From: Actinacidiphila acididurans
GTDB lineage: Bacteria; Actinomycetota; Actinomycetes; Streptomycetales; Streptomycetaceae
Direction of reading: 5' to 3'
DNA: 64,000 bases
Assembly: GCF_016918855.1 (NCBI RefSeq)
Contig: NZ_JADKYB010000018.1
Coordinates: forward strand, 62,001-126,000
How positions within the stretch are numbered: the stretch's first letter is position 1; every line of letters begins with the position of its first letter. Positions 24,740-33,379 of this stretch are shown here, one piece after another. A program made the translations under genes and the position numbers. A model generated the notes under the pieces. That model searched no databases and had not been told where the DNA came from. It saw only the letters and a program-made list of their open reading frames with translations.

Positions 24740-26077
24740 GTGACCAAGCACACGTCCCGGCTCGCGTCGCTGTCCGGTCGGCCGCACGCGCGGTGGCCGT
24801 CGGGACGGCGGGTGCGGCGGGTGGCCATGCTGAGCGTGCACACCTCGCCCTTGCATCAGCCGGGCACCGGGGACGCCGGCGGGATGAACGTGTACATCGT
24901 GGAGCTGGCCAAGCGGCTGGCCGAGCGGGGCATGGAGGTGGAGGTCTTCACGCGCGGGACCACCGGCGCTCTGCCGCCGTGCGTGGAGCTGGCCCCCGGG
25001 GTGCTGGTGCGGCACGTGACGGCGGGGCCGTACGAGGGTCTGGCCAAGGAGGACCTGCCGGCGCAGCTCTGCGCGTTCACGCACGGCGTGATGCAGGCAT
25101 GGGCGGGCAACCGCCCGGGCCACTACGACCTGGTCCACTCGCACTACTGGCTGTCCGGCCAGGTGGGCTGGCTGGCCGCACAGCGCTGGGGCGTGCCGCT
25201 GGTGCACGCCATGCACACGATGGCCAAGGTCAAGAACGCCGCGCTGGCCGCCGACGACTGCCCCGAACCGCTCGCCCGGGTGATCGGCGAGACGCAGGTG
25301 GTGGACGCCGCGGACCGGCTGATCGCGAACACCGCGGAGGAGGCCGGGGAGCTGGTACGGCACTACGACGCGGCGCCCGGCAAGGTCGCGGTCGTCCATC
25401 CGGGCGTGGACCTGGACCTCTTCCGGCCTGGTGAGGGCAGGGCCGCGGCCCGCGCGCGGCTCGGCCTGCCGCAGGACGCGGTGGTCCCGCTGTTCGCGGG
25501 CCGGATCCAGCCGCTGAAGGCGCCCGACGTGCTGATCCGGGCGGTCGCGGTGCTGCTCGCGGAGGACCCGGCACTGCGCGACCGGCTGGTCGTGCCCGTG
25601 GTCGGCGGCCCGAGCGGCACCGGGCTGGCCCGCCCCGAGGCGCTGCACAAGCTGGCGGCCACGCTCGGCGTGAGCGACGTCGTACGGTTCCAGCCGCCGG
25701 TGGACCAGACGCGGCTGGCCGACTGGTACCGGGCGGCGACCGTCCTGGTGATGCCCTCGCACAGCGAATCGTTCGGGCTGGTGGCCATCGAGGCGCAGGC
25801 GTGCGGCACCCCGGTGATCGCGGCGCGGGTCGGCGGGCTGCCGGTGGCGGTGCGCGACGAGCACACCGGCTTCCTGGTCCCCGGGCACGACCCGCACGAC
25901 TACGCCCGGGTGCTGCGCCGCTTCGTCGACCGGCCGGACCTCACCGAGCGCCTCGGCGCCGCCGCGGCCGGGCACGCCCGCGGCTTCGGCTGGGACACCG
26001 CGGCGAGGGACACGGCCGAGGTGTACGCGGCGGCGCTGCACGACCACCGCCGTCGCCTACGATCGGCCCATGGCTGA
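24740..26077 (+). CDS. mshA: D-inositol-3-phosphate glycosyltransferase, mycothiol biosynthesis
   Basis: About 445 aa GT-B glycosyltransferase (GT4). It joins N-acetylglucosamine from UDP-GlcNAc to 1L-inositol-1-phosphate, the first step of mycothiol synthesis. Typical MshA segments: MLSVHTSPLHQPGTGDAGGM (acceptor and UDP binding), HSHYWLSG, HTMAKVKN, FAGRIQPLKAPD and the donor-binding HSESFGLVAIEAQACGTPV. GTG 24740 follows AAAGGAACAGGGAA. Start is preferred over an upstream in-frame ATG with no site. Its end overlaps the YbjN gene by 8 bases. Confidence 0.93.
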   Translation: MTKHTSRLASLSGRPHARWPSGRRVRRVAMLSVHTSPLHQPGTGDAGGMNVYIVELAKRLAERGMEVEVFTRGTTGALPPCVELAPGVLVRHVTAGPYEGLAKEDLPAQLCAFTHGVMQAWAGNRPGHYDLVHSHYWLSGQVGWLAAQRWGVPLVHAMHTMAKVKNAALAADDCPEPLARVIGETQVVDAADRLIANTAEEAGELVRHYDAAPGKVAVVHPGVDLDLFRPGEGRAAARARLGLPQDAVVPLFAGRIQPLKAPDVLIRAVAVLLAEDPALRDRLVVPVVGGPSGTGLARPEALHKLAATLGVSDVVRFQPPVDQTRLADWYRAATVLVMPSHSESFGLVAIEAQACGTPVIAARVGGLPVAVRDEHTGFLVPGHDPHDYARVLRRFVDRPDLTERLGAAAAGHARGFGWDTAARDTAEVYAAALHDHRRRLRSAHG

Positions 26078-26702
26078 CGGCAGCGGCGAGGACGCCGGCG
26101 ACGACGGCGTACAAGACGGCGGCGTACGGGAGCGCGTACCCGGGACAGGCGTACGCCCGGAGCACGGATCCGACGGCGTACCGGAAGGGGCCGGCGGCCC
26201 GGACGGGCCCGAGCAGCGGCAGGCCCGGCAGGCCGTCGAGCAGGCGCTGGCCGAGGCCGGCCTGGAGTGGGACGCGCCGCGCCCGGGCACGTACGTCACC
26301 CAGCTGCCCGGCACCCGCAAGCTGTCCACCACCTGCCAGCTCATCGTCGGCCGGCACACCCTGTCGCTCAACGCCTTCGTGGTGCGCCGCCCCGACGAGA
26401 ACCACGAGGCCGTCTACCGCTGGCTGCTGGAGCGGAATCTGCGGATGTACGGCGTCGCGTACGCGGTGGACCGGCTCGGCGACGTCTACCTGACCGCGCG
26501 GGTGCCGCTGGCCGCGGTCCGGCCCGACGAGGTGGACCGGCTGCTCGGCGCGGTCGCCGAACACTCCGACGGCCCCTTCAACACCCTGCTGGAGCTGGGC
26601 TTCGCCACGTCCATCCGCAAGGAGTACGCGTGGCGGGTGTCGCGGGGGGAGTCGACCCGCAATCTGGACGCTTTCGCGCGGCTGATCGCCGAGGAGGGCT
26701 GA
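26070..26702 (+). CDS. YbjN-domain protein
   Basis: About 210 aa. The first 45 residues are acidic, Gly-rich and probably disordered. The rest is a YbjN/type III chaperone-like fold (ALAEAGLEWDAPRPGTYVTQLPG, then HEAVYRWLLERNLRMYGVAYAVD). In Streptomyces and mycobacteria this gene regularly follows mshA, and here it overlaps it by 8 bases, so a role near mycothiol or envelope physiology is plausible. The exact role is unknown. Confidence 0.85.
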   Translation: MADGSGEDAGDDGVQDGGVRERVPGTGVRPEHGSDGVPEGAGGPDGPEQRQARQAVEQALAEAGLEWDAPRPGTYVTQLPGTRKLSTTCQLIVGRHTLSLNAFVVRRPDENHEAVYRWLLERNLRMYGVAYAVDRLGDVYLTARVPLAAVRPDEVDRLLGAVAEHSDGPFNTLLELGFATSIRKEYAWRVSRGESTRNLDAFARLIAEEG

Positions 26703-26726
26703 GCGGGCCCTCGTACGACCGCCGAC

Positions 26727-28043
26727 TCAGCGGCCCGGGGCGCCCGCCTCGCGCGCGGGGACGTCCTGGGGGTGCGGGTCCGCCGGAGCGGCGGCTTGCG
26801 CGGGGGCCGCCGGGACCGGGACGGCGACGGGAGCGTGGCGGGTGCGCAGCAGGACGTAGTAGCCGGCCGCGGTGACCGTACCGACCAGGGCGCAGCCGGC
26901 CCACACCGCGTCGCGGCCGAGGAGGTCCAGGGTGAGGCCACCCGCCAGCGGCCCGGCGAAGGAGGCGGCCGACCAGGCCAGCGTGTACATGCCCTGGTAG
27001 CGGCCGCGCGCCCGGGCCGGGGCCAGGTCGGCGACCACCGACATGGACGCCGGGGCGTGCACGATCTCGCCGACCGTCCACACCACGACCGTCAGGGCGT
27101 ACATCCCGACCGTGCCGGCGAAGGCGGTCAGCCCGAAGCCCCAGCACGCCAGCAGGGAGCCGGCGGCCAGCAGGCCCGCGGTGGAACGGTCGCGCAGGAG
27201 GCGGGTCACCGGGATCTGCAGGATGACGATCAGTACGCCGTTGATCGCGGCGACCAGGCCGAACTGGCGGGCGGACAGGCCATGGTCGCCCATGTCGACG
27301 GCGAGGGTGGAGTTGCCCTGCTGCATCACGCTGCCGAGCAGGAAGGTGAGCGCGACCAGGGCCATGAAGCGCTGGTCGCGCAGGACGTCGGCCAAGCGGG
27401 TCTCGCGGACGTCCTTCGCGGGCCGCGCCGGGTCCGGGGTGTGCGGCTCACGCGCCGGGAGGGTCTCGCGGGCCTTGGCGTACACGACGAGCGCGCACAG
27501 CACGGTGGTGAGCGCGTCACCCAGGAACAGCCACAGGTAGCCGACCTCGGCGATGAAGCCGGCCGCGGCGGCCGAGACGCCGAAACCGATGTTGATCGCC
27601 CAGTAGTTGAGGGCGAAGGCGCGGACGCGGTCGGCGGGCGGGACCAGGTCGGCGATCATGGCCTGGAGGGCGGGGCGGGAGGCGTTGCTGGTCAGGCCGG
27701 CCAGGGCGGCGACGCAGGCGATGGCGGCCGGATGGGTGACCAGGCCGAGCACGGCGGTGGTGGCGGCCGCGCCGATCTGGGCGACGAGCAGGGTGCTGCG
27801 GCGGCCGACCCGGTCGGCGAGGACTCCGCCGAGGACCGCGCCGCCCGCGCCGCCGAGCCCGTAGAGGGCGGCGACCAGGCCCGCGTACGAGGCGGAGTAG
27901 CCGCGGTCCACCGTGAGATAGAGGGCCAGGAAGGTGACGACGAAGCCGCCGAGGCGGTTGACGAGGGTGCTGGTCCACAGCCACCAGAACTGGCGGGGCA
28001 GTCCCGCGGTCGTCTCCCGTATCGCGCGTGACAGTGCCGCCAC
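26727..28043 (-). CDS. MFS transporter
   Basis: About 438 aa with 12 predicted helices. The A-motif-like loop GGVLADRVGRRSTLL lies between helices 2 and 3, and NYWAINIGFGVSAAAAGFIAE follows in helix 5. The Pro/Ala-rich C-terminal tail is cytoplasmic. Resembles drug/multi-substrate efflux MFS proteins of Streptomyces. It is convergent with YbjN and divergent from gpmA. Confidence 0.85.
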   Translation of the reverse strand: MAALSRAIRETTAGLPRQFWWLWTSTLVNRLGGFVVTFLALYLTVDRGYSASYAGLVAALYGLGGAGGAVLGGVLADRVGRRSTLLVAQIGAAATTAVLGLVTHPAAIACVAALAGLTSNASRPALQAMIADLVPPADRVRAFALNYWAINIGFGVSAAAAGFIAEVGYLWLFLGDALTTVLCALVVYAKARETLPAREPHTPDPARPAKDVRETRLADVLRDQRFMALVALTFLLGSVMQQGNSTLAVDMGDHGLSARQFGLVAAINGVLIVILQIPVTRLLRDRSTAGLLAAGSLLACWGFGLTAFAGTVGMYALTVVVWTVGEIVHAPASMSVVADLAPARARGRYQGMYTLAWSAASFAGPLAGGLTLDLLGRDAVWAGCALVGTVTAAGYYVLLRTRHAPVAVPVPAAPAQAAAPADPHPQDVPAREAGAPGR

Positions 28044-28168
28044 CGTGCCTCCCCGTTCCCGGCCCCGCGGCCGTCCCCGTCATGGGCCCTGTAATGCCCG
28101 CGACCGCCGTGGGCAGATTACAGAGGGCGTCGGTGAGGCGCCACGGCATTTCGATTAGGCTCAGCGCC

Positions 28169-28927
28169 ATGGCTGCTGCTGCGTACAAGCTGATCCTGCT
28201 CCGCCACGGCGAGAGCGAGTGGAACGCGAAGAACCTGTTCACCGGGTGGGTGGACGTCAACCTCAACGACAAGGGCGAGAAGGAGGCGGTCCGGGGCGGC
28301 GAGCTGCTCAAGGACGCCGGCCTGCTGCCCGATGTGCTGCACACCTCGCTGCTGAAGCGGGCCATCCGCACGTCGCAGCTGGCGCTGGAGGCCGCGGACC
28401 GCCACTGGATCCCGGTCCGCCGCTCCTGGCGGCTGAACGAGCGCCACTACGGTGCGCTGCAGGGCAAGGACAAGGCGCAGACCCTCGCGGAGTTCGGCGA
28501 GGAGCAGTTCATGCTGTGGCGCCGCTCCTACGACGTCCCGCCGCCGCCGCTGGCCGCCGACGCCGAGTTCTCCCAGGCCGACGACGCGCGCTACGCCACG
28601 ATCCCGCCGGAGCTGCGCCCCGACACGGAATGCCTCAAGGACGTCGTGGCCCGGATGCTCCCGTACTGGTACGACGGCATCGTCCCCGACCTCCTGGCCG
28701 GCAACACGGTCCTGGTCGCCGCCCACGGCAACTCCCTGCGCGCCCTGGTCAAGCACCTCGACCAGATCTCCGACGAGGCGATCGCCACCCTCAACATCCC
28801 CACCGGCATCCCCCTCGTCTACGACCTCACCCCCGACTTCCGCCCCGTCACCCCCGGCGGCACCTACCTCGACCCCGAAGCGGCCGCGGCGGCGATCGAA
28901 GCGGTGAAGAACCAGGGCAAGAAGTAG
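28169..28927 (+). CDS. gpmA: 2,3-bisphosphoglycerate-dependent phosphoglycerate mutase
   Basis: About 252 aa. Interconverts 3- and 2-phosphoglycerate in glycolysis. The catalytic phospho-His lies in LLRHGESEWNAKNLFTGW, the second His in VLVAAHGNSLRALVKHL, and SWRLNERHYGALQGKDKA is the substrate-binding segment. The ATG at 28169 matches the normal N-terminus. Followed by a strong hairpin. Confidence 0.95.
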   Translation: MAAAAYKLILLRHGESEWNAKNLFTGWVDVNLNDKGEKEAVRGGELLKDAGLLPDVLHTSLLKRAIRTSQLALEAADRHWIPVRRSWRLNERHYGALQGKDKAQTLAEFGEEQFMLWRRSYDVPPPPLAADAEFSQADDARYATIPPELRPDTECLKDVVARMLPYWYDGIVPDLLAGNTVLVAAHGNSLRALVKHLDQISDEAIATLNIPTGIPLVYDLTPDFRPVTPGGTYLDPEAAAAAIEAVKNQGKK

Positions 28928-28940
28928 GTCTTTTGTTTGA

Positions 28941-28985
28941 CCATGCCCCCGACCTGCGGGTTCTCCGCGGGGCGGGGGGCATGGT
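28941..28985. terminator. Hairpin terminator after gpmA
   Basis: CCATGCCCCC pairs with GGGGGGCATGG around a GC-rich inner stem. It lies between the convergent gpmA and GH43 genes, so it probably serves both. Confidence 0.65.
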
Positions 28986-29006
28986 GGTGGGGTGGTCGGG
29001 GCGCGG

Positions 29007-30077
29007 CTACTCGAAGAACTTCAGGCCCCAGCCGGTGTTGCTGGTCGCGCCGGGGACGTCGGCGCGGGTGTAGGTGGTGTTGCCCCACCAGCAGAAGGTG
29101 CCGGTGAACCAGTAGCGGTTGGACCAGGAGTACGGGGTGCCCTTGGGGACCGCGGTGAACATCAGGGGGAAGGTCGGGCCGGCCGGCGGGCTGGTGTTGA
29201 TGTCGCCGTTGAGCAGGACGAAGCTGTGGCTGCCGGGGCCGTCGACGTAGAGGGTGGGGTCCCAGCCGGTCATCATCGTGTTGGCGTGGGAGCCGAACAG
29301 GCAGCCGTTCGACTTGTACCAGTCCCAGACATAGGTCGGGTCGCCGCCCGACCGCAGCCGCAGATCGGCCATGCAGTACTGGTCGCTCCAGCTTCCGTTG
29401 GCGGAGTAGACGATGTGCAGCTGGCCGTTCGGGTCCTTGATGGCCGCCGGCGCCTCGTTGATGTACGGGTTGCCGACCACCCGCTCCCAGCTCTCGCGCG
29501 GCTGCGAGATGATGTACCGCGCTCCGGTCGGCGTGGTCGGGCTGCTCATCCGGGCGATGTAGAGGTTCTGCTCGACGTTGGTGTCGCCCGCCCAGCCCGA
29601 CCAGACGAACCACCGCTGACTGTTGAACGTGAACATGTTGCCGTCGATGGCCCACTTGTCGTCCGGCAGGGCCAGCTCGGTCTCCGCGCCGTACCCGCTG
29701 TTCGCGGTGGCCGAACTGATCACGTACATCCGGTGGGCCGATCCCGTGCCGGCCGTGAAGTAGATGTAGTACCGGCCGCCGTCCACCACGATCTCCGGGG
29801 CCCACACCTCACCGCGGCCCTTGGCGTCCGACCACACCTTCCGCGAAGTCGCCGCCCCCAGCGCGCTCGGGGAGGACGCCTCCCGCACCGCGACACCCCC
29901 GCCGGACGACTCCGCCGAGATGTACGTGCTGCCGACCCGGATGACGCTCGGATCCGCGTTGTGAATGGTGGTCTGGGACGCCTGTGCGGGCGCCGGGTAC
30001 AGCAGCGCCAACAGCGCGGCCAGGGCACCGCTCAGTGTGAAGGCCAAGGCTCCCTTGAGACTTCGCAGATGCTTCAT
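29007..30077 (-). CDS. Secreted GH43-family glycoside hydrolase (arabinanase/arabinofuranosidase type)
   Basis: About 356 aa. Signal peptide: KHLRSLKGALAFTLSGALAA, hydrophobic LLALLYPAPA, then AQAS cleavage. The rest is a five-bladed propeller of GH43 type. The catalytic trio is likely the Asp in HNADPSVIRVG, the Asp in WAIDGNMF and the Glu in INEAPAAIKD. EVWAPEIVVDGGRYYIYFTA is typical for the family. Expected to cut arabinose- or xylose-containing plant polysaccharide. No binding module is attached. No sugar regulator is adjacent. Confidence 0.82.
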   Translation of the reverse strand: MKHLRSLKGALAFTLSGALAALLALLYPAPAQASQTTIHNADPSVIRVGSTYISAESSGGGVAVREASSPSALGAATSRKVWSDAKGRGEVWAPEIVVDGGRYYIYFTAGTGSAHRMYVISSATANSGYGAETELALPDDKWAIDGNMFTFNSQRWFVWSGWAGDTNVEQNLYIARMSSPTTPTGARYIISQPRESWERVVGNPYINEAPAAIKDPNGQLHIVYSANGSWSDQYCMADLRLRSGGDPTYVWDWYKSNGCLFGSHANTMMTGWDPTLYVDGPGSHSFVLLNGDINTSPPAGPTFPLMFTAVPKGTPYSWSNRYWFTGTFCWWGNTTYTRADVPGATSNTGWGLKFFE

Positions 30078-30341
30078 GGTCCCGTTCCATGGTCGGCCTC
30101 CGCTTCGACGCCGTCCGCCGGCGGCACGCCGACCGAGGCACGACGTCCGGTCAGAATCGCATCGGAGGGGGGATCTGGGCGCTCTGACCGTCCGGATTCC
30201 ACCGCTTCCGCACAGGGCTCAACACCGCTGGGCGCACATTCCAACAGCATCCCGAATGGGTGTGGGCATGTCAATCAGTGGTGCAGCTTGCCGCATCCGC
30301 GCCTGGATACGCGGTGCCTGTCGTCGTGGACAGGTGGTTGG

Positions 30342-30788
30342 TCAGCGCCCGTAGATGTGGCCTCGCACCAAGGGATCGTTTTCCAGGACGAAGTCGGAGA
30401 CCTGCCAGAACTCGGGCAGGCGGGGGTGCTGCAGGGCGGCTTCCCGGTCGAGCTTGTGGCCGAAGAGGGGGCCATCGGGGTTTACGAGGCCTGCGGTGAC
30501 CAGAGTGGAAGCGGGTCCCGGGCGGTCGACGACGGGGCCCACTCGGCAGGCGAAGGAGATGTGGTCGTCCCACTGGTCGGGGCCCACGCCCCAGGTTCCG
30601 AAGATCACGTCTATCCAGGCGTCATGATCCTGGTCCCTGTGGTGGTAGCAGTTCGCGTAATAGAGCGCGTACGGGGCGCCGTTCGCGTGGACGAAGTTCC
30701 AGGCTCGTTCGATGGGGGCACCGCAGCAGTCGCACGTGAATTCGCGGGTCTGCCGGTCGGGGCCGAAGGTCAGTGGCATGACGCACAT
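30342..30788 (-). CDS. Hypothetical protein with CxxC zinc-like site
   Basis: About 148 aa. An N-terminal CDCCGAPIERAWNFVHANGAPYA resembles a zinc-ribbon half, and the body is rich in aromatic and acidic residues with YANCYHHRDQDHDAW. Start is uncertain: ATG 30788 or ATG 30779, neither with a clear ribosome-binding site. Similar small proteins occur in actinobacteria as uncharacterised. Function unknown. Confidence 0.55.
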   Translation of the reverse strand: MCVMPLTFGPDRQTREFTCDCCGAPIERAWNFVHANGAPYALYYANCYHHRDQDHDAWIDVIFGTWGVGPDQWDDHISFACRVGPVVDRPGPASTLVTAGLVNPDGPLFGHKLDREAALQHPRLPEFWQVSDFVLENDPLVRGHIYGR

Positions 30789-30897
30789 GATGGAGTACGG
30801 CCCGATCCGGGGTGCGCCGCGGGAGGCCGGTGCACGGGCGGGTGAAGGTGTCGCGAAGGTGGGGGCAGTGGGGGTGGGGAGGTCCTACGGTGTGGCC

Positions 30898-31257
30898 ATG
30901 AACGCCAGGGACGCCGGTTCCGCGGACGAGTGGCCGTTGCCGCCGCCGTGGATGTGGGCCTGCAAGCAGTGCGCCGAGCTGTACAAGGCGATGAAGCGTG
31001 CGCCGGAGCTGGTGGAGGCCGCCCGGGAGGAGTTGGGCCCGGGGTACGACTGCGACCCCTTCGACTCGGTGCTCTCGACCCAGATCCGGCTGGCCCGCCA
31101 CATCGCCCTCCACCACGCCGAACAGGTCCCGGACCCCGATCCGGCCTGCGCCCGCTGCCGTTCCGATCTGGCCAGCAGCACCATGCCGCCCGAACTGGTC
31201 ATGGAACACCGCGCCCGTCACCTCTTCGCCCCACCCCGCATCGTCGAAGGGCTCTGA
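30898..31257 (+). CDS. Hypothetical protein with paired CxxC motifs
   Basis: About 119 aa from ATG 30898. Contains WACKQCAELYKAMK near the start and PACARCRSDLAS near residue 85, with HIALHHAEQV between, which would suit one zinc site. Function unknown. It is divergent from the neighbouring CxxC protein on the other strand, and the two could be related in role. Confidence 0.6.
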   Translation: MNARDAGSADEWPLPPPWMWACKQCAELYKAMKRAPELVEAAREELGPGYDCDPFDSVLSTQIRLARHIALHHAEQVPDPDPACARCRSDLASSTMPPELVMEHRARHLFAPPRIVEGL

Positions 31258-31486
31258 CGTCCCGTCGGGTACGGCCTGGCATTCTGACGGCACGGCGCCC
31301 CCTGGACCTCCCGCCCATCGCCGATCTCGACTGGCTCGCCGTTTCCGCCGGGTGGCCTCGCCGGCCCTTGTCGATCGTTCAAAGCTCAGGAAAGGCTCAA
31401 ATCAGGTGACATGGGGTGGGGGGTGGGGCACAGTCCGGGGGGAGACCTGGGGTGGCTCGGCGTGATCGGGGACGGGAGAAGCGGGG

Positions 31487-31864
31487 ATGGCGATCGTGGG
31501 TGTGCTCGCGATGGGCATCGCGGGGCTGGCGGTGGTCGCCGTCGTGGCCGTGGTCCTGGGGCTGATCATCGTCGCCGGTCGGCGGCCCAGGAGGAGCGTG
31601 ACGACTGCGCGCTGGTCGGCGTACTGGGGTGACGACGGCCGTGCGGTCGTACCGTCGGCTGTCGGTGCCCAATGCCTCCAAGAGGCGATCGAGCAGCAGC
31701 CCGGACATGGGGCCGGGGGCCACCACGGCCACCACGGACATCAGGGTCACCATGGGCATGGCGGCCACGGGTTGGAGCCCGCCGGCTTCGTCGGCGGGGG
31801 CGGGCATCATGACGCCGGCGGCGGGTTCCACAGCGGCCACCACAGCGGCGGACATCACGGCTGA
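31487..31864 (+). CDS. Small membrane protein with His/Gly-rich tail
   Basis: About 125 aa. One N-terminal transmembrane helix (VLAMGIAGLAVVAVVAVVLG) and a basic RRPRR stop-transfer. The C-terminal 55 residues contain about 16 His in GHHGHHGHQGHHGHGGHG and similar stretches. GGAGAAG precedes the ATG. The His tail should bind Zn, Ni or Co, on the cytoplasmic side if the positive-inside rule holds. A long open frame on the opposite strand is judged a shadow. Confidence 0.6.
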   Translation: MAIVGVLAMGIAGLAVVAVVAVVLGLIIVAGRRPRRSVTTARWSAYWGDDGRAVVPSAVGAQCLQEAIEQQPGHGAGGHHGHHGHQGHHGHGGHGLEPAGFVGGGGHHDAGGGFHSGHHSGGHHG

Positions 31865-31964
31865 CCAACTCCTGCGACGCGTCCTGGCAGCCGGTCCCGG
31901 CAGCCCTGCCGAAGCTCTGGACAAGGCGGGCCCGTAGCGCCCGCCCATAGACAAAGGGAACGCT

Positions 31965-31994
31965 CAGGCCCCGCCCAAGTGCGGGCGGGGCCTG
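31965..31994. terminator. Bidirectional hairpin terminator
   Basis: A perfect 12-bp stem (CAGGCCCCGCCC/GGGCGGGGCCTG) with a 6-base loop. It lies between the convergent His-rich and Cys-rich small genes. Confidence 0.75.
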
Positions 31995-32014
31995 GGGTGC
32001 GGCAGCGGGAGGGG

Positions 32015-32182
32015 TCAGGACGTGCAGCCGCCGCATTGGCAGGGGCCGCCGGACTGGCAGCCGCAGCCGCAGCCCGAGCCGCAGCCGCAGGCGGCGACCA
32101 GGGGGAGCGGGATGCGCAGGGGAGCCTCCGCGTCGGAGGCGGGCAGGTCACGGACGGGCGATGGGGTGGCGGATTCCGGCAT
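32015..32182 (-). CDS. Cys-rich metallothionein-like small protein
   Basis: About 55 aa. A Pro/Ala-rich start (MPESATPSPVRDLP) and a final segment ACGCGSGCGCGCQSGGPC then QCGGC hold nine Cys in a CxC pattern, as in metallothionein-like metal-thiolate proteins. A strong GAGGAGGG site precedes ATG 32182, and a longer in-frame extension lacks one. Expected to bind Zn, Cu or Cd. Its neighbour on the other side of the terminator is the His-rich membrane protein, so a metal-handling pair is possible. Confidence 0.75.
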   Translation of the reverse strand: MPESATPSPVRDLPASDAEAPLRIPLPLVAACGCGSGCGCGCQSGGPCQCGGCTS

Positions 32183-32416
32183 GGGTACACCCTCCTCTTG
32201 CTGGCCTGCCAGCCAGTCAACCGCCGGACGATCCGGCGTATCAAGGCGTATCCAGGGCGCACAAGGGCATACCACCTCGCGGTGCGGGGCGCGCGCGCCC
32301 CGCTCTCGCGCCCCACGCACGTACGTACCCCGGCCCGGACGGACACCGACCGCCCGCACCCGGAAGAGCGCCGCCCCGGGGGAAGCCCACCCCGCGCGAC
32401 GCCCGCGACCCCGCCG

Positions 32417-33088
32417 CTACGGCTCGATCGGCGCCGGCGTCATCTCGTCCGCGTGCTCACCGGTCACCAGGTAAATGACCCGCTTCGCCACCGACACCGC
32501 ATGATCGGCGAACCGCTCGTAGTATCGGCCCACCAGCGTCACGTCCACCGCGGTCTCGATCCCGTGCTTCCAGCGGTCGTCCAGCAGGTGCTGGAACAGC
32601 GTGCGGTGCAGGTCGTCCATGCGGTCGTCGTCGGCCTCGAGCTGAAGCGCCTCGTCCACGTCCTTGGTGACGATCACCTCGGCCGCCTTGGCCATGAGCC
32701 GCTGCGCGAGCTGGCCCATCTCCAGGATCGTGCTGTGCAGATCACCCGGCACCGCGGAAGCGGGGAACCGCAGCCGGGCGAGCTTGGCCACGTGCCGGGC
32801 CAGGTCGCCGGACCGTTCCAGATCCGCGCTCATCCGCAGCGAGGTGACCACGACCCGCAGGTCGGTGGCCACCGGCTGCTGCCGCGCCAGCAGGGCGATC
32901 GCCTGGTTCTCCAGGTCCCGCTGCAAACCGTCGACCTTCTCGTCCGCGGCGATCACACTCTCCGCGACGTTCAGGTCGGCGTCCAGCAGCGCGGTGGTCG
33001 CCCGGCCGATCGCGGAGCCGACGAGCCGCGCCATCTCGACCAGCGCGTCGCTGATCGAGTCGAGCTCCTCGTGATATGCGTCCCGCAT
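32417..33088 (-). CDS. phoU: Phosphate signalling protein PhoU
   Basis: About 223 aa forming two similar three-helix bundles, with the repeated motif (E/D)xxxD plus R: LRVVVTSLRMSADLERSGDLARHVAK and VDVTLVGRYYERFADHAVSVAKRV. PhoU dampens PhoR kinase activity and links it to the Pst transporter. ATG 33088 follows GGGGAAGGAAAG; a longer frame is ignored. It is divergent from phoR-phoP, the normal Streptomyces layout. Confidence 0.93.
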   Translation of the reverse strand: MRDAYHEELDSISDALVEMARLVGSAIGRATTALLDADLNVAESVIAADEKVDGLQRDLENQAIALLARQQPVATDLRVVVTSLRMSADLERSGDLARHVAKLARLRFPASAVPGDLHSTILEMGQLAQRLMAKAAEVIVTKDVDEALQLEADDDRMDDLHRTLFQHLLDDRWKHGIETAVDVTLVGRYYERFADHAVSVAKRVIYLVTGEHADEMTPAPIEP

Positions 33089-33299
33089 CGCTTTCCTTCC
33101 CCTGGGTACGGAGACCCCGTACGCACGACACGGGTACGACGATCCGTACGGCAGTCCGTAGAACAGCTCATACGACTGTCCGTACGCCATACGTACCGAC
33201 CGTACGGCCGTACGCCGCAAGGCCTCTCCTCCACGCTCCAACGCTGAAGGGGATACGCGTACCGGCCGCGCACCCGGAATGAATCAGCCCCCACGTGAA

Positions 33300-33306
33300 G
33301 GTGAAC
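33300..33306 (-). promoter_or_regulatory. Possible PHO-box half-site
   Basis: GTTCACC on the phoU strand, followed four bases on by CGTG, in the intergenic region between phoU and phoR where PhoP binds in other Streptomyces. The second repeat unit is poor, so this is tentative. Confidence 0.4.
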
Positions 33307-33379
33307 TCTTGGCAACGTACATCCGAGAGGTGTCTCACAGGGGTGTGGAGTGCTTGAAACGTCCACCTACCCTGGGCCC

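Noticed and set aside
23615..26047. An 810-codon minus-strand frame over the methyltransferase and mshA genes
   Set aside because: Low-complexity composition and full overlap with two recognised genes, one of them mshA.
31397..31954. A 185-codon minus-strand frame opposite the His-rich gene
   Set aside because: No ribosome-binding site or domain. The plus-strand frame has a clear transmembrane helix and a good ribosome-binding site.
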